The notes under the pieces: model-generated
What the model was told of the DNA's origin: nothing
What the model saw: only the letters and a program-made list of their open reading frames with translations
Database searches by the model: none
Translations under genes and position numbers: made by a program
NCBI GenBank assembly: GCA_016714685.1
Contig: JADKCH010000003.1
Span: 133,686 to 197,685 of the forward strand
Reading direction: 5' to 3'
DNA length: 64,000 nucleotides
Source: Candidatus Geothrix odensensis
GTDB lineage: Bacteria > Acidobacteriota > Holophagae > Holophagales > Holophagaceae
Shown here: one piece after another, positions 1-7,553 of the stretch
Numbering within the stretch: position 1 is the first letter of the stretch
Layout: the number at the start of each line of letters is the position of its first letter

Positions 1-233
1 GCCTCACGCCCATCGGCCCCGACCGCTACCCGGTGCTGTCCGAGGCGGACCTGCAGGGCCTCGCCCCGGAGCTCATCCTGTTGCCCAGCGAGCCCTACCG
101 CTTCAACCACCGCCACCAGGCCGAGCTGCAAAAGCGGTTCCCCGAGGCCGAGGTGCGCCTCGTCGACGGCCGCGCCCTCACCTGGTACCTGAGCCGGACG
201 GAGGAGGGCTTGGAGCTCGTGAGGTCCCTCTAG
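1..233 (+). CDS. Periplasmic metal/cobalamin-type substrate-binding protein, C-terminal end (partial)
   Basis: This is the tail of a gene that begins before the window. The reading frame is open from base 3 and stops with TAG at 231-233. About 76 residues are visible. They contain the pattern LLPSEPYRF followed later by DGRALTWYLSR, typical of the C-terminal lobe of helical-backbone metal receptors (TroA/BtuF-like ABC transporter binding proteins). Such proteins bind cobalamin, haem or chelated metal in the periplasm and hand it to an ABC importer. The last 56 bases overlap the 3' end of the convergent tonB-like gene. The ligand cannot be decided from this fragment. Confidence 0.65.
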   Translation, partial: LTPIGPDRYPVLSEADLQGLAPELILLPSEPYRFNHRHQAELQKRFPEAEVRLVDGRALTWYLSRTEEGLELVRSL

Positions 234-1083
234 TCCGCTCACGAAGGATGTAGCGGAAGGTCATGTCGAAAGTGGCGTTCACCTTCTGGCCACGGAAGAT
301 GCCGCGGCCGAAGCGCCAGTGCTTGACTGCCCGCATCGTCTCGGCTTGAAGGGCCTCGGGCCCCTCCTGCAGTTCGGTACGGATGGGGACCCCCTTTTCG
401 TTGATCGTGACCCGCACCACCACATCACCCTGGATCCGCCCCCACTCCGCCAGGAGGGGGTAGGAGGGGATCTCTTCGTGGAGCACCTCCAGGTCGTTCA
501 GGTCCAGGCCTGGGCTCAGCCCCGGCACAGCTCGGAACATGGCCCGCCCCGAGCCCTTTGAGAAGCCCCTCCCATCACCACGCCCTGAGCCGGTCGCAGA
601 CCCCGGTCCAGCCTGGCCGCCCGCGGCCGGAACCACCGGCGCGAGGCGGGCCTCGGCTGGCTCCGGCAGATCCTCTGACACCTGGGACATCGGCAGGATC
701 AGCTCCGAAACGCTTGGCGCCGGAGCGGAAGCGAAGGCCCGTAAAGCCTCCGCCGGGGCCGCGCCGCCACCCTGGATCGAGGGAGCCAGCTTCAGGGCGG
801 CCGGGGCCGAGGGCTCCTCGAAGAGGAGTGTCATGGTCTGCCGGGGGACCTCCCTGAGTGGTTCGGTCCCGGCGCCTGGACGCAGCCAGACCCAACCCAT
901 CAGCAGCAGCCCCGCATAGACATTCAGGGTGACCAGGGCGCTGAGCCGTCGGTCCCGAGGGGGTGCCGCCTGGAAGATGGCCGCGGGCTGGAGGGTGGGG
1001 GGAAGCTCCAGGGCACCGGCGGCGAGGTCGGGAGCGACGCCCGCCCGGGTGGAGGGGAATGGACTGGTTGCCGTGCGAGCCAC
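178..1083 (-). CDS. TonB-like energy transducer
   Basis: The product of about 301 residues would couple the inner-membrane proton gradient to outer-membrane receptors such as those at the right end of this window. A short cytoplasmic N-terminus is followed by one membrane helix (about residues 47-66), then a Pro/Ala- and Gly-rich periplasmic linker. A C-terminal TonB domain (about 205-285) carries the pattern YPLLAEWGRIQGDVVVRV and ends in a short basic tail. The start is the GTG at 1083, preceded by GGAAAG; no in-frame ATG lies near it, and the frame stays open further upstream, so the start is uncertain. The last 56 bases overlap the convergent binding-protein gene. No exbB or exbD is visible nearby. 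Confidence 0.75.
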   Translation of the reverse strand: MARTATSPFPSTRAGVAPDLAAGALELPPTLQPAAIFQAAPPRDRRLSALVTLNVYAGLLLMGWVWLRPGAGTEPLREVPRQTMTLLFEEPSAPAALKLAPSIQGGGAAPAEALRAFASAPAPSVSELILPMSQVSEDLPEPAEARLAPVVPAAGGQAGPGSATGSGRGDGRGFSKGSGRAMFRAVPGLSPGLDLNDLEVLHEEIPSYPLLAEWGRIQGDVVVRVTINEKGVPIRTELQEGPEALQAETMRAVKHWRFGRGIFRGQKVNATFDMTFRYILRERTRGTSRAPSPPPSGSGTR

Positions 1084-1172
1084 AGGTGCTTTCCAGGGTG
1101 TTGGATTTCCATAGGATAGACGCCTCCATGGCCAGGGCCGAGAAAGCTGGTCCCTGCCCTGGGAATTCGCTA

Positions 1173-1191
1173 GGCTGGGGCATCCCCAGCC
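1173..1191 (+). promoter_or_regulatory. Stem-loop directly before the ribosome binding site of the TlpA-like gene
   Basis: A perfect 8-bp inverted repeat (GGCTGGGG / CCCCAGCC, 3-nt loop) ends one base before AGGAGG at 1192-1197, which is the ribosome binding site for the ATG at 1204. It would fold in the 5' leader of the mRNA. It has no U-tract, so it is not a standard terminator. A regulatory role is only a possibility. Confidence 0.3.
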
Positions 1192-1203
1192 AGGAGGTCG
1201 ACG

Positions 1204-1983
1204 ATGCCACGACGCTTGATCACCAGCCTGCTTCTCGGCCTCACCGCCTCCGCCCTGGCCGCCCAGGGGATCTTCACCAACGCCAGCAAACCAAGTGATG
1301 CCATTTGCCCGCGGGTAATGGAGGACAAGACCGAATTGGAATTCAAGAGCCAGTACGGGCGCAACCAGGCCGATGCCTCCCACGCCCTCTATACCCAGAA
1401 GGGCGACTGGCTCTTTCCCCCGGCCGAGCGCAAGGATGTCTCGGCCTTCGCCGCCTATGATGCCAAGAGTAAGTCCACTTCCATTTCGAGCCTGAAAGGG
1501 AAGGTGATCCTGGTGGGGCTTTGGAGCACCCGCTGCGACCCGTCCGCCAAAATGTTGATGGAATTCGCCAGCCTCTTTCCCAAGAAGGACCAGTTCGGCT
1601 TCGAGCTCCTTGCCGTGAACTTCGACGAGAATCAGCACGGCGGTGATGCATTCCCAGGTGTGGAACTGGGCGTGGAAGGCGGCTGGCGGGCCATCAACAA
1701 GTTCATGAACCGCAACCGCCAGTTCTTCGAAGCCAGCAAGATGCCGGTCTTCACGCCCGGACTGGGCAAGGAGGGGCCCTCCAACTTCATGGACATGGTC
1801 TACTCCGTGCCTGTGCTGTTCGTGGTGGACCGCCAGGGGAAGCTCGCGGAGATCCACATCGGCTACAGGGAGGGCTTCGTCGGCGAGGCCGTCATGCGGG
1901 CCCTGCGGGAGCGCCCCCAGCCGGTGGCAGCTCCTCCTGCACCGGTGTCCGCCGCCGAGCCGGCCAAGCCCGCCCAGCAATAG
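1204..1983 (+). CDS. Exported TlpA/thioredoxin-fold protein with a monothiol active site
   Basis: The protein has 259 residues, with a signal peptide (about 1-20) and a thioredoxin-fold domain (about 75-235). It resembles periplasmic TlpA/AhpC-TSA proteins that handle disulfides. The active-site position reads WSTRCDPS: Cys111 is kept, but the second cysteine of CxxC is Ser114. A cis-proline-like motif (SVPVLFVVD) follows, and the C-terminus is a Pro/Ala-rich tail. Another cysteine at about position 35 could be a partner. The start has AGGAGG six bases upstream. It lies 55 bp before a second TlpA-like gene with a complete CGPC and upstream of the convergent dsbD. The redox role is inferred; with CxxS it may act as a monothiol reductase, peroxidase-like protein or structural paralogue. 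Confidence 0.7.
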   Translation: MPRRLITSLLLGLTASALAAQGIFTNASKPSDAICPRVMEDKTELEFKSQYGRNQADASHALYTQKGDWLFPPAERKDVSAFAAYDAKSKSTSISSLKGKVILVGLWSTRCDPSAKMLMEFASLFPKKDQFGFELLAVNFDENQHGGDAFPGVELGVEGGWRAINKFMNRNRQFFEASKMPVFTPGLGKEGPSNFMDMVYSVPVLFVVDRQGKLAEIHIGYREGFVGEAVMRALRERPQPVAAPPAPVSAAEPAKPAQQ

Positions 1984-2038
1984 CCTCAGCATCCGATGTA
2001 TCCTGTTCCGCGAGGCCCCGCCGCCTCCCGGAGGACGC

Positions 2039-3079
2039 ATGCCCCTGCCCCTGATCTTCCTGATGACGGCCCTGCCCGCGCTGCAGGCCCCGGCCCCGGC
2101 CGGCGAGGCCCAGGCCATCCTGGACGCGGCCCGCGCCAAGGCCAAGTCGGTCATGGAGGCCCGCGCCGCCCACATCCAGGCGGGGAAGAACACCAAGGAC
2201 TTCCGCGGCGACTGCACGAAGGAGCTGGCGGACCTGGAGGCCCGGCTCGGCGCCGAGAAGCGGCCCGAGGTGCGCCAGGCCCTGCTGGTGAGCAAGCTCT
2301 ACCACCTGCAGCTGGCCAAGCTGGACCGGACCCCCGCCTTCATCGACCAGGTGCAGAAGGAGGTGCCGGCCACGGCCACCGCCTGGAGCCTGGAGGTCCC
2401 CCTGATCCTCGAGATGGCCGACGAGAACGCGAAGGGCTGGGGCCCCTACCTGACCGAGGCCAGGGCCAAGCATCCGGACCCGGCCATCCGCCGCCACCTG
2501 CTCTTCGAGTACTTCTGGGATCGGCTGGATGCGAAGGACGAGGCCGCCTGGAGGTCCGCCTTCGACATCCTGCAGTCCGAGTTCGGCGACACGCGGCAAG
2601 CCAAGCAGGCCAAGGAGCTCCTCGAGGCCGAGCAGAAGACCGCCATCGGCCGGCCCGCACCTGCCTTCAGCCTGAAGGCCCTCGGGGACGCCAAGACCAC
2701 CTACACCCTGGACAGCTTCAAGGGCCGCTACCTGCTCGTGGATTTCTGGGCCACCTGGTGCGGCCCCTGCCGCGTCGAGATGCCCTCCCTGCACGCCGCC
2801 TGGGCCAAGTTCAAGGCCAAGCCCTTCGACATCCTGTCCCTCTCCTTCGACCGCAAGGTGGAGCACATCGCGCCCTTCCGGACCCAGGCCGCCACGCCCA
2901 TGCCCTGGAAGCACGCCTTCATCGAGAACGGCTTCCAGAATCCCATCAGCGACGCCTACGGCGTGAAGGGCATCCCCAAGCCCCTGCTCATCGCCCCCGA
3001 CGGCAAGATCGTCGCCAGCGGCGGCGACCTGCGGGGCACCAACCTGGAGAAGACGCTGGAGAAGTTCCTGGGGAAGTAG
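2039..3079 (+). CDS. TlpA-family periplasmic thiol-disulfide oxidoreductase with helical N-terminal domain
   Basis: The 346-residue protein has a short signal peptide (about 1-17), a helical region of roughly 180 residues of unknown role, then a TlpA-type thioredoxin domain (about 203-346). The domain contains WATWCGPC (Cys241, Cys244) and a GIPKPLLI cis-proline loop. Such proteins reduce periplasmic cysteines, commonly during cytochrome c maturation or repair of oxidised proteins. The electron donor is plausibly DsbD, whose gene lies immediately downstream in convergent orientation. The ATG at 2039 follows GGAGG with a 4-nt spacer (about 2030-2034). The frame ends just before a strong bidirectional terminator. 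Confidence 0.8.
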   Translation: MPLPLIFLMTALPALQAPAPAGEAQAILDAARAKAKSVMEARAAHIQAGKNTKDFRGDCTKELADLEARLGAEKRPEVRQALLVSKLYHLQLAKLDRTPAFIDQVQKEVPATATAWSLEVPLILEMADENAKGWGPYLTEARAKHPDPAIRRHLLFEYFWDRLDAKDEAAWRSAFDILQSEFGDTRQAKQAKELLEAEQKTAIGRPAPAFSLKALGDAKTTYTLDSFKGRYLLVDFWATWCGPCRVEMPSLHAAWAKFKAKPFDILSLSFDRKVEHIAPFRTQAATPMPWKHAFIENGFQNPISDAYGVKGIPKPLLIAPDGKIVASGGDLRGTNLEKTLEKFLGK

Positions 3080-3116
3080 GCGTCACCTGCTGAGTTCGCT
3101 TTGCGAATTCAGCTAG

Positions 3117-3146
3117 GAAAAGGGCCCGCAGCTGCGGGCCCTTTTC
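3117..3146. terminator. Bidirectional rho-independent terminator
   Basis: A near-perfect palindrome with a long GC stem is flanked by A4 on the left and T4 on the right. It sits between the convergent tlpA-like and dsbD genes, so it can end transcription in both directions. The right edge touches the dsbD stop codon. Confidence 0.85.
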
Positions 3147-4887
3147 ATTTGCCTTCGAGCCAGGCTTTCATCGTCGCGGGCTTCTCGAAGCCCAGGAGGC
3201 GGCGCAGCTCGCGGCCCTCGGCGTCCAGCAGGATCACCGTCGGGTAGCTGCGGATCTGCAGCTTCGCGGCCAGGTCCTGGCGCTTGGCGTCGGTGTCGAT
3301 GCGGACGGCCACGGCGTTCTGGGCGATCCACTGCTTCACGCCCGCATCGGGCCAGGTCTTCTCGTCCAGTTCCTTGCACTGCGCGCACCAGTCCGCGTAG
3401 ATGTCCACCAGCACGAGCTTCTTCGCGGCCTTGGCCTGGGCCAGCGCCCCTTCCAGATCCTGCTCCAGCCAGCCAGCGTGCTCCTCCTTCGCCGCGGCGG
3501 AGGCGCCGCCCCGGGGCAGCAGCTCCACCTGGAGGAAGCTCTCCACCGCGCGCACAGAGAGCAGCACACCCAGGGCCAGCAGGAGGATCGCCAGCCCTTT
3601 GCGGAGCTGCCCGAGGAGGTTCTCCGCCGATTCGAAAAGGCCGAAGACCGCCGCACCCGCCAGCATCACCAAAGTCCACATAGCGAAGTTGCCCCAGGCC
3701 GGCACGATGAGGCGCACGTTCCAGGCGGCGAAGCCCAGCACCAGCAGGCCCATGACCTGCTTGAAGCGCGTGAGCCACTCGCCGCTCTTGGGCAGCCCTG
3801 CGGAGAAGGTGCCCACGGCCATGAACAGCACGCCCATGCCGAGGGAGAACACGAAGAGCTGGAGGCCGCCGAGGAAGACCTCGCCCCGTTGCGCGATGCC
3901 GATGAGGACGGTGCCGATCACTGGGCCCACGCAGGGGGCCGACAGCGGACCGAGGACCATCCCCATGAGGAAGGCGCCGCCAAGCCCCTTGCGTGAACCG
4001 TCCCCTTGCAGCTTCATCGCCAGACTGGGCGGCAGGGAGATCTCGAAGGCGCCGAAGAGGGACAGCGCGAAGGCGCCGAAGATGAGGGACACGGGAATCA
4101 GGAAGGCGGGCTTCTGGGCGAAGGCCCCGAAGGCGGCGCCGCTCTTGGCGGCCAGCACACCCAGGGTCGTGTAGGTCACGGCCATGCCCAGCACCAGGGC
4201 CAGGGACAGCATGAAGCCCCGGGCCTTGCCGCTGCCCTTGGCCCCGACGATGGCCATGGTGATGGGGATCATCGGATAGACGCAGGGCGTCAGCGAGGCC
4301 CCCATCCCGAAGAGGAAGACGATGGCCAGGGACAGGAGCAGCCCCGTGCGGGCCGGCGCGGCCGGGGCATCTGGCTGCGAAGTCGGCACCGCGGCAGGCA
4401 CCACGGGGGCCTCAGGTTTAGGGCCATCCAAGGCTTGGTCCACCGGTAAAACCGCAGGCTTTGCCGCGGGCGACGCGACGGGAATCTCCGACGCCTTCAC
4501 CTCCAGGGGCCTTGTGGTGGGCGGGTAGCAGACGCCGCCCTCGCCCTCGGTGCAGGGCTGGTAGGTCACCTGCAGGGTCACGGTGCCGCTGAGGCCCTCG
4601 CCGCTGACGGGCACCTTCACGCTGCCGTGCCAGATGCCGTCGCCGACCTCGTCCTTGGCGGTGGTGGGGGGCAGCTTGCCCATCTTCACCGTTCCGGGGC
4701 CGGCCTTCTTCGTCACTTCCATGAAGGAGGCCTTCAGGTGCGACCCGGCCGGCGCGGAGACCACCACGGCGCCCTTCTCGAAGCGCAGGCTCACATCCTT
4801 GACGGGGTCGAAGCCGGGATCCGCACGCTGGGCCAGGGCTGGCAGGGCCAGGCAGAGGCTCAGGAAGATCGGTGTCAACAGGCGCAT
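3145..4887 (-). CDS. dsbD: Thiol:disulfide interchange protein DsbD
   Basis: The 580-residue protein passes electrons from cytoplasmic thioredoxin across the inner membrane to periplasmic thiol proteins. All three modules are present. A signal peptide (1-20) leads into a periplasmic alpha domain with Cys112 and Cys120. A linker precedes eight predicted membrane helices (about 183-455) with the buried redox pair Cys202 (LTPCVYP) and Cys319 (SAPCVGP). A C-terminal thioredoxin domain has YADWCAQC (Cys501, Cys504). Length and cysteine layout match the family. It is adjacent to two TlpA-like proteins that are probable clients. The gene ends on the bidirectional terminator and its start faces the HD-domain gene across an 83-bp divergent gap. 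Confidence 0.93.
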   Translation of the reverse strand: MRLLTPIFLSLCLALPALAQRADPGFDPVKDVSLRFEKGAVVVSAPAGSHLKASFMEVTKKAGPGTVKMGKLPPTTAKDEVGDGIWHGSVKVPVSGEGLSGTVTLQVTYQPCTEGEGGVCYPPTTRPLEVKASEIPVASPAAKPAVLPVDQALDGPKPEAPVVPAAVPTSQPDAPAAPARTGLLLSLAIVFLFGMGASLTPCVYPMIPITMAIVGAKGSGKARGFMLSLALVLGMAVTYTTLGVLAAKSGAAFGAFAQKPAFLIPVSLIFGAFALSLFGAFEISLPPSLAMKLQGDGSRKGLGGAFLMGMVLGPLSAPCVGPVIGTVLIGIAQRGEVFLGGLQLFVFSLGMGVLFMAVGTFSAGLPKSGEWLTRFKQVMGLLVLGFAAWNVRLIVPAWGNFAMWTLVMLAGAAVFGLFESAENLLGQLRKGLAILLLALGVLLSVRAVESFLQVELLPRGGASAAAKEEHAGWLEQDLEGALAQAKAAKKLVLVDIYADWCAQCKELDEKTWPDAGVKQWIAQNAVAVRIDTDAKRQDLAAKLQIRSYPTVILLDAEGRELRRLLGFEKPATMKAWLEGK

Positions 4888-4970
4888 GGAGGCTCCGGAC
4901 CAGAATCCTCCATGGTAGCGCCCCGGAGGTTCCTCCCCGGTGGCAGGTCCCGGTGCACTAGCCTATAAGC

Positions 4971-5645
4971 ATGCCGCTCCCCTTCGCGTATCCCTGGTAT
5001 GTCCCCCTCATCGCCCGCCTGAAGGCCCACCTGGCCGCCGAGCCCGCCCCCCGGGACGCCGCCCACGATCTGGGCCACATCCTCCGCACCGCCACCCTGG
5101 CCCAGACCCTGGCCCAGGCGGAGGGCGCCGACCAGGAGGTCTGCCTGGCGGCGGCCCTGCTCCACGACCTGGTCTACCGGCCCAAAAACCACCCGGAGTC
5201 GTCCAAGACGGCCCAGATGGCCGCGGAGCTGGTGCCCATCTGGTGTCGGGAGACCCCGGGCCTGGAGGACAAGGCCGAGGCCGTGGCCGCGGCCGTGGCC
5301 AGCCACAGCTGGAGCGGCGGCGGCCGGCCCCTCAGCCTGGAGGCCGCGGTGGTACAGGACGCGGATCGGCTGGAGGCCCTGGGGGCCATCGGCGTGGCGC
5401 GGGTCTTCGCCACGGGCGGCAGCTTCAACGCGGGCCTCTGGCACCCCCTGGACCCCTTTGCCCGGAACCGGGACCTGAACGACAAGGCCTGGACCCTGGA
5501 TCACTTCGAAAAGAAGCTCCTGAAGCTCCCCGGGCTCATGAAGACCGCCACCGGACGCCAAATGGCGGAACCCCGCCAGCGCGTCATGGAGGACTTCCTG
5601 CGGGCCCTGCGCATCGAGATCGATCTGGAGTTCCGGGGAAACTAG
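4971..5645 (+). CDS. HD-domain metal-dependent phosphohydrolase
   Basis: The 224-residue protein matches the HD superfamily. His36, the HD pair His65-Asp66 (LLHDLVY), His112 and Asp130 (QDADRL) form the expected metal-binding set. The layout resembles the YedJ/YpgQ group of small HD hydrolases, which cleave nucleotides or related phosphate esters; the substrate is unknown here. The ATG at 4971 lacks a strong ribosome binding site but is the first good start after the divergent dsbD gene. It is followed after 17 bp by the QueD-like gene and probably shares an mRNA with it. Confidence 0.8.
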   Translation: MPLPFAYPWYVPLIARLKAHLAAEPAPRDAAHDLGHILRTATLAQTLAQAEGADQEVCLAAALLHDLVYRPKNHPESSKTAQMAAELVPIWCRETPGLEDKAEAVAAAVASHSWSGGGRPLSLEAAVVQDADRLEALGAIGVARVFATGGSFNAGLWHPLDPFARNRDLNDKAWTLDHFEKKLLKLPGLMKTATGRQMAEPRQRVMEDFLRALRIEIDLEFRGN

Positions 5646-5662
5646 AAGGGCTATACTTCCCC

Positions 5663-6022
5663 ATGTCCTTCACCCTCTCCCTGCACCGCGCCTTCGTGGC
5701 CGACCACTTCCATGACCTCCCGGGCTTCCAGGAGGATCGCCACGGGCACAACTGGGAGGTGGAGGCCGCGGTGGAGCTGGCCCTGGCGGCGGACGAGCCC
5801 GCCTTCGCCGAGGCCCTGGATGCCTGGGTCCGCGGCGTGGACTACCGGCTGCTGAACGAGCTGCCCGCCCTGGCCGGTCGCAACCCCACCGCCGAAGTCC
5901 TGGCCGAGTGGGCCCTGCGGGAGCTGCAAGCCTCGGCCCTCCAGCCCCAGTGGGTGAAGATCCGGGAGAAGGCCAACTACTGGGCCCTCTGCAGGGTTCC
6001 GGCCGCCAGCGTGGATCGATGA
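5663..6022 (+). CDS. 6-pyruvoyl-tetrahydropterin synthase/QueD-family protein with degenerate active site
   Basis: The 119-residue protein has the PTPS/QueD fold signature: zinc ligands His15, His27 and His29 (motif DRHGHNW), the NPTAEVLAEW segment, and the substrate-binding Glu102 (KIREKANYW). Compared with known QueD, which has a catalytic Cys four residues before HGH, this protein has Gln23 there. The catalytic Asp-His pair reads Asp60-Tyr61. The zinc site is therefore kept while the Cys and His of the triad are lost. It may be a variant enzyme of the PTPS-III type, which uses an acidic residue near this spot (Glu24 is adjacent), or a non-catalytic paralogue. No queC, queE or folE is nearby. 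The stop overlaps the ATG of the next gene (ATGA). Confidence 0.75.
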   Translation: MSFTLSLHRAFVADHFHDLPGFQEDRHGHNWEVEAAVELALAADEPAFAEALDAWVRGVDYRLLNELPALAGRNPTAEVLAEWALRELQASALQPQWVKIREKANYWALCRVPAASVDR

Positions 6023-7507
6023 GGATTCTTCAAGCCGGGGCCCTGCTGCTGGTGCTGGCGGCCTGTGGCCGGACCGACCGATCCGAGCAGCCCGCCGATC
6101 CGCCCACGGCCCAGGCTCCTGCCCCCGGCGCCTGGACCTGGCATCCCATCGGCGGCCTGGCCGTGGTGGAAGGCGAGGTCTCCGAGCCCACCGAGCTGGT
6201 CCTGGAGGGACGCTCCATCCGGGAACGGCGCTTCGCTGAAATCGGCCCGGTGCGGTGGGAGTTCTTCCGTCCACCCGAAGGGGAGACGGCCGTGCTCCGC
6301 ACGGCGGAGGGAAGGGAGCTGGCCCGTTTCACCTTCTCCCTGGCCCCCGCACCTCCCCGGTCCGCTCCCATGGCCGCGCGTGGCCCGGAAGCCCAGGCGG
6401 CCCGCCCAGCCCATTCCCGCTCTGCCCCCTCCGGCCCCACGCCTGGCCCAGAAACCCGAGCCCCCGGCCGCGACCAGTCCCGCTCCGTCCCCCGCCGCAC
6501 CGGCTCCGAAGACCCGCGCGGAGGCCCGGCTGCGGCCCCTGCCCGTGACGCCGATTCCGGATCGCAAAGGCCGCGACCTGCCCAGCGCCTCGGAGGCTCC
6601 GAGCGGGCTGCGCCCCCGGGCCTCGCTCTTCACGCCGCTCACCGTGGAGCCCGTGACGCCCCGGGTGGCCCCCGCGCCGCCACGACCGGCACCGCCACCG
6701 CCCGCCACCACCGCCGCTCCCGTCAGGATCCCCGCGAGCACCAGCTCCACCTGGCCCGGCGTGGGCGAGGCCCTGAACCTCACCCGGGGTCCCGGGGGGC
6801 AGAAGCGCATCCTGCTCAGCTTCGACGGCGGCTCCAGCGCCGAGGTGGCCGCCGAGGTGCTGGACCTGCTCAGGGCCCGCGGCGTGCGCACCACCCTGTT
6901 CCTCACGGGGGCCTTCATCCGGCGCTATCCCGCGCTGGTGAAGCGCATGGCCGCCGAGGGCCACGAGCTGGGCAACCACACCATGAACCACCCGCACTTC
7001 GCCCCGGGCATGAAGCGCGACCCCAAGTGGACCCGGGAGCGCGTGCAGGCCGAGTTGCTCGCAGCCGACGCGGCCCTGGTGGACCTGCTCGGACGCCCCA
7101 TGGATCCCTACTGGAGGGCCCCCTACGGCGAGCACACGGCGGAGATCCGCCGCTGGGCCGAAGAGCTGGGCTACCGCCACGTGGGCTGGAGCGAGGGCGC
7201 CGACACCCTCGACTGGGCCACGCCCAAGGAGCGCAAGCTCTACCGCAGCGGCGAGGCCATCGTGGCGCGCCTCCAGCAGCGCCTGAACCGCGATGGCGAC
7301 GGCCTCATCGTCCTCATGCACCTGGGCTCGGGCCGCGAGGAGGGCGACCGCCCCACGGACGGCCTCGGCGCCTTCATGGATCGGGCCCGCAGAGAGGGGT
7401 GGACCTTCGTCTCCGCGGGCACCATCCTGCGCGACCTCGGCAAGCCCGCCTGGGACTCCCAGCACCGCCTCGCCCTGCTGAACGGAACCCTCGCGCAGGC
7501 CCGCTGA
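6019..7507 (+). pseudogene. Lipoprotein polysaccharide deacetylase, split by an apparent +1 frameshift
   Basis: The gene begins at ATG 6019, overlapping the previous stop by four bases (ATGA). It encodes a lipoprotein signal (LLVLAAC) and a small N-terminal beta domain. Near 6344-6358, in C runs, coding switches to the next frame. That frame gives a Pro/Ala-rich linker and then a NodB-type polysaccharide deacetylase domain up to the stop at 7507. Motifs in that domain are SFDGG, NHTMNHPHF, RAPYG and VLMHLGSG, in the expected order. The N-terminal frame stays open but loses all homology. An inserted base, biological or technical, would explain this. The enzyme would remove acetyl groups from cell-wall or capsule sugars outside the inner membrane. 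The usual second Asp of TFDDG is Gly here, a change that occurs in some subfamilies. Confidence 0.72.
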
Positions 7508-7553
7508 ATCTGCGGCCGGTGGGCTACACTGGGGTTCAATTCTGGGAGTCGCG

